From contig NZ_BMLC01000004.1 of NCBI RefSeq assembly GCF_014645015.1, positions 1-64,000 on the forward strand: DNA of 64,000 nucleotides, written 5' to 3'. The number at the start of each line of letters is the position of its first letter. Positions within the stretch are counted from its first letter, which is position 1. Shown piece by piece: positions 25,606-34,547 of the stretch. The position numbers were made by a program, and so were the translations under genes. The notes beneath the pieces are model-generated. The model was not told the DNA's origin. It saw only the letters and a list, made by a program, of their open reading frames with translations, and searched no databases. Source of the DNA: Salinibacterium xinjiangense. Its GTDB lineage: Bacteria; Actinomycetota; Actinomycetes; Actinomycetales; Microbacteriaceae.

Positions 25606-26064
25606 CTACCCGGCGAGGATCAGTGCTTGCGGTGCGGCCTGCTTCATTCGGGTTTGCAACCATCTGAGTTGAATGGCAGTCTCCCCATCGCAGTCCGTCA
25701 CGATGCTGAGCAGTTCTGCGTCCCTCAGACCCTGAGCGGCCTGCTTAATCATGGCCCACGTGATGTCGACCAGGCTGGCCAGGAGATAGAGATCCTGCAG
25801 GTCCCGGAGGAGCCCGATGGGTCCGGAGCGTGTGGTGGAGAGCCCGTCGACGTGGAGACGTTCAGGCTCGTCATCCCCCGGCTCACCGAACCGCTCCAGC
25901 ATCGGAGCGAGGGCCTCCTGGTGTACGTCGCATTGCGCGGCGAGGATCTGGCAGATGAAGTGGACATCGGGTTCGTGGCCGTGTCCCTCGGACACCTGCC
26001 GCAGCGACGCGGCGAGGGTGCCCTCGGAGGTGTGCAGCAGGCTCAGGTAGACCGGGAGTTTCAT
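25606..26064 (-). CDS. Small helical protein coupled to the molybdopterin oxidoreductase
   Basis: 152 residues, starting within the stop of the upstream oxidoreductase (ATGA overlap), so the two are made together. It is predicted largely helical: 'EGTLAASLRQVSEGHGHEPD', 'HFICQILAAQCDVHQEALAP', and later 'ITWAMIKQAAQGLRDAELLS'. The spacing of His and acidic residues (H28, H30, H35, H48) is suggestive of a four-helix bundle, but no hemerythrin or ferritin motif is complete. It is likely an accessory or chaperone-like partner of the enzyme; the role is inferred from coupling only. Confidence 0.78.
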   Translation of the reverse strand: MKLPVYLSLLHTSEGTLAASLRQVSEGHGHEPDVHFICQILAAQCDVHQEALAPMLERFGEPGDDEPERLHVDGLSTTRSGPIGLLRDLQDLYLLASLVDITWAMIKQAAQGLRDAELLSIVTDCDGETAIQLRWLQTRMKQAAPQALILAG

Positions 26065-28550
26065 GAGTGTTCCTCCTCAGCGACGACCATGGCCGGAGCA
26101 ACGGGGGCGATCGTCTCCTTGGCCTGCGCCGCGGGCCCGCCGACGGTAGGAAGAACACCCCGGCCACGGCCTGCCGTACTGACGGGCCGGGAAGCCGTCG
26201 TCGTGGGCGCCGGGGACGCCGCGGTGCCGTCGGCGATCTTCGTGATCCGGACTGCGGCGTTCTTCAGGATGGGTTGCTTGGACACCGGGTCCCATTCAGT
26301 GATGGTGAGTTCGTTCGCGGCCCGGTAGTTCCCGCCAGGGACCCCGCCTTCGTCCCAGTAGCCGTAGTGGAACGGGGCGAAGATGCTGCCGTCACGGATC
26401 CCGCTGACCCTGACCGGGGCGGTGAGGTGCCCGCGCCGGGACTCGACCCGCACGATGTCGCCTTCTGCTACTTCGTAGGCCTCGGCGTCGCGGGCGGAAA
26501 TCTCCACCCATGCATCGGGCGCCGCACCATTGAGCTGCGGGGACCTGCCGGTCTTCGTGCGGGTATGGAGGTGATAGACCGTACGCCCGGTGGTATAGCG
26601 AAACGGGTAGTCATCATCCGGGGTCTCATGTGCAGGGTGGTAGGGGGCGGTCTTGAAAATGGCCCTGCCTGCCGGGTTGACGGCCTGATAACTTTCGGGG
26701 CCGACTGGTGCCCCGGTCAGCAGGTCATGCCCGTAGCTCTCACAGTATCCAGGGTTGGTGGGGAACACGCCGTCACGGTAGAGCCGCACTGTGCCGTCCG
26801 GGTGCTCCTCGTTACACGGCCATTGCACGCCACTACCGCCGCGGAGCTTGTCATAGGTGATACCCGTGTAGTCGCACGGGCGCCCCCGCGTGCATTCCTT
26901 CCATGCCGCGAAGGCGTCCTCCGGTCCCGTCCAGTCCAGTAACGGGGTTCCGTCGAGCCGGGTGAAGCCCATGCGTCGGGAGTAGTCGAGGAAGGTGTCG
27001 AAATCGCTCCGGGCCTCACCGGGTGGTTCCACGGCCTTCTCGGAGAGATGAACGGTGCGGTTGACATTGGTGAACGTCCCGGTCTTCTCACCCCATGCCG
27101 CGGCGGGCAGGACGACGTCGGCGTACTGGGCGGTCTCGGTCAGGTACAGATCCTGTACCACCAAAAATACGCTGTCGACCGAGAGGATGTCGCGGATCCG
27201 GGATAGTTGCGGCATCGACACCGCAGGATTCGTGGCCGAGATCCATAGGAACTCGATGGATCCCTGCTCCACATAACGGAAGATCTGCATGGCATGAGTG
27301 GGTGGCGCCCAGTGCGGGATGATCGAAGCATCGACATTCCACAGGTCGACGAGTTGCTGGACGTGCTCAGGGTTCTCCCAGTTCCTGAAACCCGACAAAT
27401 CCCCGTCCGCCCCGCATTCGCGATTGTTCTGGGCGGTCGGTTGCCCGTTCATCTGCAGGATCCCGCAACCGGGTTTACCCAGCAGACCGCGCAGCAGGTG
27501 CAGATTATTTACCGCACAAGACGACGCCGTGGCCTGGGACGACTGGTAGAAACCCTGCAGGACAGTGGACAACACGCGCTCCGACGTGCCGAAAATCTCT
27601 GCAGCACGGCGCACGTCGTCAGCCTCTACACCGCAGGTCTCGGCTACGGCCTCGGGAGTCCACGGCTCGACGGTGGCACGCAACTGCTCAACGTTCATCG
27701 TGTGCTGGTCGATGTACTCCTGATCGATCCATCCATTGATGAACAGCTCGCGCACCAGCCCATGCATCAGCGCCAGGTTCGTTCCCGGCCTGACTGGCAA
27801 ATGCACCTCCGCTTGACGTGCCACTTCTGTGAAACGCGGATCCACGCACACGATCCTCGGCTTATCCGGACCCGCGATCCTGTCAAGGACCCGCATCCAC
27901 AGGACAGTCTGGCTTTCGGCCATGTTGTGGCCGAACAGGAACATGGCGTCGCACTCGTCGATGTCGACGTAGCTGCCGGGTTGCCCGTCGGAACCGAAGC
28001 TCTCCTTCATGGCGGCGGCCGCGGTTGCGGTGCACAGTCGAGTGTTGCCGTCCATGTGCGGGGTACCGATCCCGGCCTTCGCGACGATTGCCTGCGCGTA
28101 GTACTCCTCGAGGAACAACTGGCCGCTCGTGTAGAAGCCGTGGGACAGGGGCCCTTTGTCATCAAGAAGATTTCTGCTGCGGGTGACGATGCGTTGCATT
28201 GCGGTTTCCCAGTCCGACTCGACCAGTACCCCGTTCTCGCGCACCAGGGGCACCGTGAGCCGGTCCTCGTTACTGACGCCCTGCCAGCTGGCGAACAGGC
28301 CCTTCGGTCCCAGCCGCCCATGGTTCACGATGTCCAACGACCGGCCGCGCACCCCGACCATGGTCCCGTCTTTCACGGCGATGTCGATTCCGCACCCGTT
28401 GCTGCACAACACGCACGCCGATTGCACCCAACGCTCCACGTCGGACTCATCGACCCCTTCAGCCAGGACCTGATCAACCCGCGTCGGCCACAGCTCGTCC
28501 CGCGCGTAAGGGGTGCGTGTTCCCCAGATCTCCGCAATACGGTCAACCAT
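26061..28550 (-). CDS. Molybdopterin-dependent oxidoreductase (formate dehydrogenase/nitrate reductase-like)
   Basis: 829 residues. The N-terminal iron-sulfur site has three cysteines, C46, C49 and C53 ('CVLCSNGC'); the usual fourth Cys before the Lys-Gly is Gly81 ('NHGRLGPKG'). The molybdenum ligand is probably C173 in 'GNTRLCTATA'. MGD-binding segments follow: 'DAMFLFGHNMAESQTVLWMR', 'GILQMNGQPTAQNNRECGAD' and the C-terminal 'GYWDEGGVPGGNYRAANELT'. There is no Tat signal, so it is cytoplasmic. The ATG at 28550 has a strong GAGGAG site; a start 18 codons earlier lacks one. Length and motifs fit the NasA/FdhF-like group, but formate, nitrate or another oxo-acid substrate cannot be settled. 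Confidence 0.87.
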   Translation of the reverse strand: MVDRIAEIWGTRTPYARDELWPTRVDQVLAEGVDESDVERWVQSACVLCSNGCGIDIAVKDGTMVGVRGRSLDIVNHGRLGPKGLFASWQGVSNEDRLTVPLVRENGVLVESDWETAMQRIVTRSRNLLDDKGPLSHGFYTSGQLFLEEYYAQAIVAKAGIGTPHMDGNTRLCTATAAAAMKESFGSDGQPGSYVDIDECDAMFLFGHNMAESQTVLWMRVLDRIAGPDKPRIVCVDPRFTEVARQAEVHLPVRPGTNLALMHGLVRELFINGWIDQEYIDQHTMNVEQLRATVEPWTPEAVAETCGVEADDVRRAAEIFGTSERVLSTVLQGFYQSSQATASSCAVNNLHLLRGLLGKPGCGILQMNGQPTAQNNRECGADGDLSGFRNWENPEHVQQLVDLWNVDASIIPHWAPPTHAMQIFRYVEQGSIEFLWISATNPAVSMPQLSRIRDILSVDSVFLVVQDLYLTETAQYADVVLPAAAWGEKTGTFTNVNRTVHLSEKAVEPPGEARSDFDTFLDYSRRMGFTRLDGTPLLDWTGPEDAFAAWKECTRGRPCDYTGITYDKLRGGSGVQWPCNEEHPDGTVRLYRDGVFPTNPGYCESYGHDLLTGAPVGPESYQAVNPAGRAIFKTAPYHPAHETPDDDYPFRYTTGRTVYHLHTRTKTGRSPQLNGAAPDAWVEISARDAEAYEVAEGDIVRVESRRGHLTAPVRVSGIRDGSIFAPFHYGYWDEGGVPGGNYRAANELTITEWDPVSKQPILKNAAVRITKIADGTAASPAPTTTASRPVSTAGRGRGVLPTVGGPAAQAKETIAPVAPAMVVAEEEHS

Positions 28551-29095
28551 GACAAACTCCTCGATAACGCCGCTCATAACGTGCACCGGTAAACGTCGGT
28601 TCATTTCAGATTGTCATAATCAGCTGGCCCTGTCGACGTAATTCGAACCCTTTTGGGCAATCTGAACGGGACCCGGGAAGGGCATGGCGGCAGCGGTTCC
28701 GTTCGCGGGTTTGCCGACAGTTCGCCCCGATGGTGTTGATCTGTTCCCCACGGATGGACGCACCTCCGATGTGGCCTGCCGCCCCTATCGCACTGACACG
28801 GTTTTCGCGGGGTCATCACTGTTGCCCAGCTTGTCGGGGCAATCCAGGAGCACGCCCGATTCCGGTGGGCGTTCAGGTGTCGCTGTCCCTACGTCAGTGC
28901 CAGTTGTGCCCGTGGCGGATTGTTGCCATTGGGTACTGGAGAGTTGGTGCGAATTCTTCCCGTTTTCGATGATGGTGCATTGCAGACCGCCTCTTCGAAC
29001 AATTCGCAGTCCGCGTTGGAAGTGGCTCTTTCACCCGCCGATGAGGGCGCCGGGAATTATCGGAATCTGATACCGACAGTCGATAAGGTGACGGC
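28551..29095. other. Intergenic stretch, probable promoter region
   Basis: About 545 bases between the oxidoreductase and the PadR-like remnant. No convincing gene. The promoter of the minus-strand oxidoreductase must lie near 28551-28700. Confidence 0.5.
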
Positions 29096-29392
29096 TTGAA
29101 GGAATTTCCCCGAGGGGCAGTATTCCTACACACCCTGCATCATGCGGTGGAAGGGCTCATCCATGCGGCTCGGATGAACGCAGAACTGGCCAATCATTGC
29201 CACGAGATCTCACCGGGCACGTCCTACCTCACCTTGCACCGGATGCACAACGATGGCCTTCCTGTGCCGTGCAACGCCACCGTGGATGGCCGGGTTCTTC
29301 GCACCCTCACCGCCACCAACGGGGGCCTTGCCGCGCTCCGGGGCGGTCGACGAGCCGTTCGCGAGCCGGCTGCAGAAGTCCTCCCATCCCCA
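29096..29392 (+). pseudogene. PadR-family regulator, probably decayed
   Basis: From a TTG start the frame reads 'GAVFLHTLHHAVEGLIHAAR', 'MNAELANHCHEISPGTSYLT' and 'LHRMHNDGLPVPCNATVDGR', an evident PadR winged helix (consensus: ILHHA..E.IHG..M.EEL..HGY.ISPGTLYP.LH.ME..GLL). The DNA-binding part is nearly full length, but conserved positions are altered (for example SPGTSYL for SPGTLYP). Beyond 'ALRGGRRAVREPAAEVL' the frame loses family resemblance and runs into a permease fragment. It could still encode a truncated regulator. Confidence 0.65.
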
Positions 29393-29411
29393 TTGGCCCC
29401 TGGACTGGAAC

Positions 29412-29552
29412 TGTGCCTTGACGAGTCGTCCCGCGCTGGCCCGCAAGCTCGGCCGAGGAGATGCGGTCGCCATCGGCCTGGGATCCATGATCGGCGCGGG
29501 CATCTTCGCCTCGTTCGCTCCTGCAGCCGCAGCCGCGGGAGCGGGCCTCCGG
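29412..29552 (+). pseudogene. N-terminal fragment of an APC-type amino acid permease
   Basis: In a different frame from the PadR remnant, 'LARKLGRGDAVAIGLGSMIG' and 'AGIFASFAPAAAAAGAGL' form the start and first membrane helix of an APC-superfamily permease (GLGSMIGAGIF motif). Similarity ends near 29552 and a stop follows at 29568. In many Actinobacteria a PadR gene precedes such a permease, so this looks like the left end of a former two-gene unit cut by an insertion. Confidence 0.7.
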
Positions 29553-29591
29553 ACGTGCCCCACGGTTTAGTTACCTTCATTGGTGTGAAGA

Positions 29592-29812
29592 TCAGGCTGA
29601 TACGGGTGTCTGGCTGAAGCGTAACTCGTGCTCGACCGGAGAGAGATGCTGCAACTGAGAATGTCGTCGCTGCCAGCTGTAGAAGATCTTGATGTAATCG
29701 AATATGGCGTTCGCGAGATCGAGTCTTGTTCGCCATTTCTTCCGATTGAGGAGCTCGATCTGCATGCTGGACCAGAACGATTCCATCATGGCGTTGTCAT
29801 AACAATCGCCGT
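29592..29812 (-). pseudogene. C-terminal fragment of an IS3-family transposase
   Basis: Minus-strand reading gives 'DCYDNAMMESFWSSMQIELL' followed by 'RLDLANAIFDYIKIFYSWQR' and 'SQLQHLSPVEHELRF', the last ~72 residues of an IS3-type OrfB including the catalytic Glu. It is a different subgroup from the element at 4834. The upstream part of the transposase is replaced by a hexanucleotide repeat tract. The fragment abuts the truncated permease. Confidence 0.82.
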
Positions 29813-29816
29813 CGGG

Positions 29817-29858
29817 CTCGGGCTCGGACTCGGACTCGGACTCGGACTCGGACTCAAT
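29817..29858. repeat. CTCGGA hexanucleotide tandem repeat
   Basis: Six perfect CTCGGA units (29823-29858) preceded by CTCGGG. It reads as Ser-Glu, Pro-Ser or Gly-Leu dipeptides depending on frame. It sits exactly where the IS3 transposase similarity ends. Confidence 0.9.
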
Positions 29859-30114
29859 CTTGCGATCTTCACCGGCGGCGTCTTCAGCGCCATAACCATC
29901 AGCCGGAGCGACCGAATGAGCCTCCCCGCGATGATGGTCGTTCCTGCGATCATTGCCTTCCCGATCGCAGCCGTCGAGCGCCGGGTCGCGTTCCCCGTTG
30001 GTCGCTGACCGGGAAGCGCGTACTTCTTCCATTTGCGGCAATTAGTTCGTTGTCGATGCCACGCGGGCCAGTCCGCGAGGTACCTCTTCGACATGCGTTA
30101 CGGGATAGACGCAC
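29859..30114. other. Stretch without a supported gene
   Basis: Frames on both strands remain open here because of composition (Glu/Ser-rich on one, hydrophobic on the other), but none has a start site or recognisable domain. Confidence 0.45.
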
Positions 30115-30147
30115 GAAGCGCCCCTTGCGTGTTGCAGGAGGCGCTTC
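30115..30147 (-). terminator. Probable terminator of the alcohol dehydrogenase gene
   Basis: An 8-base perfect stem, GAAGCGCC at 30115-30122 and GGCGCTTC at 30140-30147, 15 bases after the stop codon at 30163. There is no clear U-tract, as often in high-GC bacteria. Confidence 0.6.
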
Positions 30148-30162
30148 ACACCGCTCGAGCGA

Positions 30163-31209
30163 CTAGGCGAACGTTGCCGCATCGATGACGAAGCGGTAGC
30201 GGACATCCGACTTCAACACGCGCTCGTAGGCATCGTTGATGGAGTCCGCGCTGATGAGTTCGGTTTCGGGCACGATTCCGTGCTCTGCGCAGAAGTCAAG
30301 CATCTCCTGCGTTTCACGGATGCCGCCGATGGCCGACCCAGCAAAATTACGCCGAAACGGGATGAGCGAGAAGACCTGGACGGGGAGCGGCTCCGCGGGG
30401 GCGCCGACGTTCACGAGGGTGCCATCGACGCGGAGGAGTCCGAGGTACGCTCCCATGTCGAGTTTGGCCGACACCGTATTGATGATCAGGTCAAACGAGT
30501 TGGCCAGGGTGGTAAAAGTGTCGGCATCGCTGGTCGCGTAGTAGTTGTCGGCGCCGAGGCGGCGGCCGTCCTCTTCCTTTGACATGGTTTGCGACAGCAC
30601 GGTCACCTCGGTGCCCATGGCGTGGGCGATCTTGACGGCCATGTGACCGAGGCCGCCCATGCCAACAACAGCAACCTTCGTGCCGGGGCCCGCGCCCCAG
30701 TGGCGAAGCGGCGAATAGGTGGTGATTCCAGCGCACAGGAGCGGGGCCACCTTGGAAAAATCGAGATTCTCGGGCACGCGCAACACAAAATCTTCAGTAA
30801 CGACGACGGCCTGCGAGTAACCGCCCTGAGTGACGGTACCGTCAGCGGAATCGACACTCGCGTATGTCCCGACGTTTCCCTCGGCACAGTACTGCTCGTC
30901 ACCGCGGAGGCAATATTCGCACTCTCCGCAGGAGTTCACCATGCAACCGACGCCGACACGATCGCCGACTTTGTGTTTGGTTACCTCGGAGCCAACCTCA
31001 GTGACATAACCGACGATTTCGTGTCCGACGACCTGCGGGTAAGCGATCTGTCCCCATTCGCCGCGCACGGTGTGAATGTCTGAATGACAGATACCGGCGT
31101 ACGCGATGTCGATCATGATGTCTTTGGGGCCGACGTCACGGCGTTCGATGGTGGTCTTAATGAGCGGTTCGGTCGCGGCTGGTGCTGCATAGGCGTTGAC
31201 GGTGCGCAT
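30163..31209 (-). CDS. Zinc-dependent NAD(P) alcohol dehydrogenase (cinnamyl/aldehyde reductase type)
   Basis: 348 residues of the medium-chain dehydrogenase family. Catalytic zinc ligands are Cys41 ('AGICHSDIH') and the GHE motif ('[11 protein letters not shown]'). The structural zinc lobe has four cysteines in '[15 protein letters not shown]'. The Rossmann motif is '[14 protein letters not shown]'. '[15 protein letters not shown]' and '[11 protein letters not shown]' are typical of the YahK/AdhC branch, broad NADPH-dependent aldehyde reductases. It is cytoplasmic. The gene appears monocistronic, with a candidate hairpin terminator just downstream. Confidence 0.92.
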   Translation of the reverse strand: MRTVNAYAAPAATEPLIKTTIERRDVGPKDIMIDIAYAGICHSDIHTVRGEWGQIAYPQVVGHEIVGYVTEVGSEVTKHKVGDRVGVGCMVNSCGECEYCLRGDEQYCAEGNVGTYASVDSADGTVTQGGYSQAVVVTEDFVLRVPENLDFSKVAPLLCAGITTYSPLRHWGAGPGTKVAVVGMGGLGHMAVKIAHAMGTEVTVLSQTMSKEEDGRRLGADNYYATSDADTFTTLANSFDLIINTVSAKLDMGAYLGLLRVDGTLVNVGAPAEPLPVQVFSLIPFRRNFAGSAIGGIRETQEMLDFCAEHGIVPETELISADSINDAYERVLKSDVRYRFVIDAATFA

Positions 31210-31659
31210 GGTTTCCTTTAATCATTGAACAATCGTGCGAGGTACTTGGTGATGTCCCGTTAAGCAATGAAGTTTCTCAATACCGCGCGAGCCAGTCTTC
31301 TAGCCTAGGCGATGGCAAGTTCGGAGAGGCTGGGCGCCGTCTCTGTTCCCCGGGTAGACACAGTGGATACACCAGTCGTCCACGTGTAAGGCTCACGATG
31401 ACATCCGTTGAGTGCCGTCTGCTTCGTCACGGTAAACGTCACACCGACAAAGGCGCCCCGGCCGCGCTTGGCGGCAAGTTGTGGGTCGTTCCTTCAGGAT
31501 TGACGCTTCTCGCACTCACCCGAGCTGTGCTCGCGATAAGTCCGCAGCCTGAGCCGGTTACCCTTCACCAATACCTCCGGGAGAACGCAACCGGCAGCGG
31601 CAAGAACTACCGGGTGCCCGACTTGGTCCCGAAGAACGACGTAGGGCCGCCGACACCGG
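31210..31659. other. Intergenic stretch without a supported gene
   Basis: About 450 bases between the alcohol dehydrogenase start and the stop of the glycerol-dehydrogenase-like gene. A plus-strand frame that continues antisense into the latter gene is judged non-coding. Confidence 0.5.
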
Positions 31660-32811
31660 TCAATGGTGGGCCTCGTACTTCTTCGGTTCGGCGAGACCCG
31701 CCTCCGATCGAGCCCGCCGAGCGAACCGCTCGAGTGACTTCATCGCGGAGACCACCTCGGCGGGGCGCACCTCGAATGGCATGTTGTGGATCGTTTCGCC
31801 GGGCACCGTCGCGGCCTCCGCGACGCCGCGCAGATCGGAATCGTCGTCGATCGACAGTCCAATCTCCGTGAGGGTCGTCGGGAGCCCCACCCGCGTCGTG
31901 AATTCGACGAAGTCGCGGATATCAGAACTCGGTGCCCCCTCGAGAATGAGCTGGGTGAGCGACCCGATGTTGACCTTCTGCCCGTGCGCGAGCCCGTGCG
32001 TCTGCGGTGCCACGGTGAGCCCGTTGTGGATCGCGTGCGCTGCCGCGAGGCCACCCGACTCGAAACCGAGGCCCGACAGGAGCGTATTCGCCTCGATGAC
32101 CTTTTCGACAGCCTGCGTTACGAGGTTGTCGCGCACCGCGTCGAGCGCGGGGAGGGCGTTCTCCCAGAGCACCTCCCAGCTCAGCTTCGCGAGCGCCGTG
32201 CCAGCGAGGGTCGGCAGGCCACCCGCCATGGTCGTCGAGTTCGAGCGGGACGTCGCTCGCGCTTCAAGCCAGGTCGCGAGGGCATCTCCGACCCCCGCCG
32301 CGAGGAACTCCGCTGGAGCATTGGCGATGAGCTGGGAATCAACGAGCACGAGATCGGGGTTTCGGGGAAAGAAGCGGTACTCCTCGAACGCGCCGTCCTC
32401 GGTATAAACGACGGCGAGTGCCGAGGTCGGTGCGTCGGTCGACGCGACGGTGGGTGCCGTCGCCCATCGGATACCGGCGAGAAACCCTGCGGCCTTGACC
32501 GCGTCGATCGTGCTGCCACCGCCCACAGCAACCACGACATCCGCCTTGGCGTCGGCGATCACGGCGGTCAGCCGGTCGATCTCCTTCGCCGAGGGCATGC
32601 CGCCGAAGCGCTCACGCCGAAGCGGCAGGTTGGCCTTCCTGAGCGAGGATTCGACCTCGTGTCCGACGAAGCCCCAGACCACATCATCGGCGACGATGAG
32701 CGGAGTGCTGCCGATAGCGGCGAGGAACTCACCGAGCCGGGACATGGCACCCGGGCCCTGCACGTAGCGGCCGGGGCTGATGACGGAACGGATGGGGGTG
32801 GCTGTCGACAT
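31660..32811 (-). CDS. gldA: Glycerol dehydrogenase-like iron/zinc alcohol dehydrogenase
   Basis: 383 residues of the type III metal-dependent dehydrogenases. NAD-binding 'VVVAVGGGSTIDAVKAAGF' is near 90-110. Metal ligands are the Asp of 'AAGVGDALATWLEA' and the histidines of 'AAAHAIHNGLT' and 'THGLAHGQKV', the GldA pattern. 'PTVASTDAPTSALAVVY' is also typical of glycerol dehydrogenase. The expected reaction is glycerol to dihydroxyacetone, with vicinal diols as alternatives. It is divergent from the IclR gene at 32995 and therefore probably its target. A dihydroxyacetone-kinase-like gene is in the window, but 28 kb away in a different operon. Confidence 0.87.
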   Translation of the reverse strand: MSTATPIRSVISPGRYVQGPGAMSRLGEFLAAIGSTPLIVADDVVWGFVGHEVESSLRKANLPLRRERFGGMPSAKEIDRLTAVIADAKADVVVAVGGGSTIDAVKAAGFLAGIRWATAPTVASTDAPTSALAVVYTEDGAFEEYRFFPRNPDLVLVDSQLIANAPAEFLAAGVGDALATWLEARATSRSNSTTMAGGLPTLAGTALAKLSWEVLWENALPALDAVRDNLVTQAVEKVIEANTLLSGLGFESGGLAAAHAIHNGLTVAPQTHGLAHGQKVNIGSLTQLILEGAPSSDIRDFVEFTTRVGLPTTLTEIGLSIDDDSDLRGVAEAATVPGETIHNMPFEVRPAEVVSAMKSLERFARRARSEAGLAEPKKYEAHH

Positions 32812-32898
32812 GAAGATCTCCTGACGTCGTTGTCGAATGCGGGGCCCGATGGGCGATCGACCAGCGGGATAACTCGTTCACGCACTATCCACGGTAGG

Positions 32899-32919
32899 GG
32901 TGTCGCGACCTCGGACACC
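32899..32919. promoter_or_regulatory. Candidate IclR operator
   Basis: GGTGTC (32899-32904) and GACACC (32914-32919) form an inverted repeat with 9 bases between, in the divergent region between gldA and the IclR gene. Position and symmetry suit an operator; the call is tentative. Confidence 0.35.
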
Positions 32920-32994
32920 ACGAGGTTTTTCACTCTGCGAGAAGTGGAGCCGCACGGCATTGTCGTGCCGGTCGCCTGGGCGCAGAATGAAAGG

Positions 32995-33843
32995 ATGCGA
33001 ACAGATGATGCGTCGACACCCGAACCGATGAGCGACCCCGTGCCCGCGCCCTCGAACCCGCGCGAATCAAGCGTCGTGACGGTCGAAAAGACCCTCGCCA
33101 TCCTGGAGATCGTCGCCGAGCGTGGTGGCGCGTCCGCGCGGGACGTCTCGCAGGCTCTCGGGTATCCCCTGCCCACTGTCTACCGGCTCATGCAGGCGCT
33201 CGTGCATGCCGAATACCTCGTGCATCTTCGAGGCGAACACCGGTTCGAACTCGGATACAAGATCGACCGACTGGGGGTTTCCCTGCACCGACAGATCGGG
33301 GTGCCGAGTCCCGTGCGTGCCGAGATTGCGCGGTTGCACGACACCGCGAAGGCGGCCGGCTATTTCGCCGTCTATCGCGGTGCTGACGTGGTCGTTGCGT
33401 TCGTTGTGGATTCGCCGGCTCATCCGCGGCTCACGCCGCTGAGCTTCGGGTTTCACCAGGCTGCCCACGCCACCGCGTTCGGGAAGATCCTCCTCTCCGG
33501 AATGAGTGAGGATCAGGTGGGGCAATACCTCGACGTGCACGGGATGGCGCCGCTCACTGCCCGCACGATCACCGACCGTTCCGACCTCGACGAACATCTC
33601 GCGCTGGTGTCTCGCACGGGGATCGCGTGGGAGCACGAAGAGTTCGTGCCGGGAATGACCTGCGCGGCGATCGGAGTGCGTAACGGCGCGGGGATGGTCG
33701 TCGGCTCGGTCGCGATCAGCGCGCCGAGCGGTGAGGTATCGAGCGCACGCGAGCGCGTATTCGAGAAGCTGTTGCGCGACGCGGCGAACCAGGTAAGCAA
33801 GTACTACCGGTCGGGACAGGTGCGCCAGGCCGCGACCGCCTGA
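32995..33843 (+). CDS. IclR-family transcriptional regulator
   Basis: 282 residues from the ATG at 32995 (an ATG at 33028 would give 271). The N-terminal winged helix is 'VEKTLAILEIVAERGGASAR' followed by 'DVSQALGYPLPTVYRLMQAL'. The C-terminal effector domain has 'HATAFGKILLSGMSEDQVGQ' and 'CAAIGVRNGAGMVVGSVAIS', characteristic of IclR. A much longer open frame extends upstream but only as an antisense shadow of gldA. Effectors are usually small acids or sugar derivatives. Divergence from gldA and the inverted repeat between them suggest control of glycerol/diol oxidation. Confidence 0.9.
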   Translation: MRTDDASTPEPMSDPVPAPSNPRESSVVTVEKTLAILEIVAERGGASARDVSQALGYPLPTVYRLMQALVHAEYLVHLRGEHRFELGYKIDRLGVSLHRQIGVPSPVRAEIARLHDTAKAAGYFAVYRGADVVVAFVVDSPAHPRLTPLSFGFHQAAHATAFGKILLSGMSEDQVGQYLDVHGMAPLTARTITDRSDLDEHLALVSRTGIAWEHEEFVPGMTCAAIGVRNGAGMVVGSVAISAPSGEVSSARERVFEKLLRDAANQVSKYYRSGQVRQAATA

Positions 33844-33917
33844 TGGGTTTGAGCGCGGGGCGGGTTTGAGCGCGGGGCAGGTTCGCGTCCCGCCTGGAAA
33901 CCGGCCCGGCGAGAGAA

Positions 33918-33949
33918 AGAGCCCGGCCACCTCGCGGTCGCCGGGCTCT
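33918..33949. terminator. Bidirectional hairpin terminator
   Basis: A 10-base perfect stem, AGAGCCCGGC at 33918-33927 and GCCGGGCTCT at 33940-33949, with a 12-base loop. It lies between the convergent IclR gene and the YbhB-like gene. Confidence 0.75.
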
Positions 33950-33967
33950 CCGTCAGTTGCTTCGCGG

Positions 33968-34498
33968 CTACTTCGCCTCGTACCAGGGCGTGATCACGGC
34001 GCGGGCGATCGTGTGCCCCGCCATGTTGAAGCCGAGAAACGAGGGGGTCGCACCTGCGTCGAGGCCGAGTGAATCGACGTCGAGCGCGTGAATGCCGATG
34101 TAATAGTTGTGCTTGCCGTGGCCCGCGGGCGGCGCCGCACCGAGGTAATGGGCAAGGCTCGCGTCATTCTTGAGCTGCAGCGCGCCCGCGGGTAGTCCGC
34201 TCCCGACCGCATTTCCCGCCCCGGTGTCGACCGAGGTCGTCGTGACCGGCACGTCGGCGACCGCCCAGTGCCAGAATCCGGCACCGGTCGGGGCGGAGGG
34301 GTCGTACATCGTGATGGCGAAGCTCTTCGTCTCGGCAGGGAACCCGTTCCAGCTCAGCTGCGGGCTCACATCCTCCCCGCCGGCGCCGAAGATACCGCTG
34401 CGGTGGCCGGGCGCCATCTCCTCTCCATCCGTGACGTCGCTGCTCGTCACGGTGAAGGTCGGGACCTTCGCGATGTCGTCATAGGGGTTGTGGCTCAT
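33968..34498 (-). CDS. YbhB/YbcL-family (PEBP, Raf kinase inhibitor-like) protein
   Basis: 176 residues of the bacterial phosphatidylethanolamine-binding-protein family. Signature pieces are 'GGEDVSPQLSWNGFPAETKS', 'ITMYDPSAPTGAGFWHWAVA', and 'GHGKHNYYIGIHALDVDSLG', which line the anion-binding pocket (Asp, His and 'PAGHG'). Function in bacteria is poorly defined; ligand binding or protease/kinase interaction has been proposed for relatives. The ATG at 34498 has a strong GAGGAG site 5 bases upstream and begins the conserved region. No secretion signal. It is 49 bases downstream of the GMC gene on the same strand. Confidence 0.92.
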   Translation of the reverse strand: MSHNPYDDIAKVPTFTVTSSDVTDGEEMAPGHRSGIFGAGGEDVSPQLSWNGFPAETKSFAITMYDPSAPTGAGFWHWAVADVPVTTTSVDTGAGNAVGSGLPAGALQLKNDASLAHYLGAAPPAGHGKHNYYIGIHALDVDSLGLDAGATPSFLGFNMAGHTIARAVITPWYEAK

Positions 34499-34547
34499 AG
34501 TGCTCCTCGATTCAGGTTGGGACGGTAGAGAACAGGTCGTGTCGGCA

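Noticed and set aside
29753-30008. Hydrophobic plus-strand frame with Gly-Leu repeats as a membrane gene
   Set aside because: The hydrophobicity comes from the CTCGGA repeat; no start site or family.
31786-33843. A 685-codon plus-strand frame as a long regulator
   Set aside because: Its first 400 codons are antisense to gldA and the gap; only the IclR portion from 32995 has family similarity.
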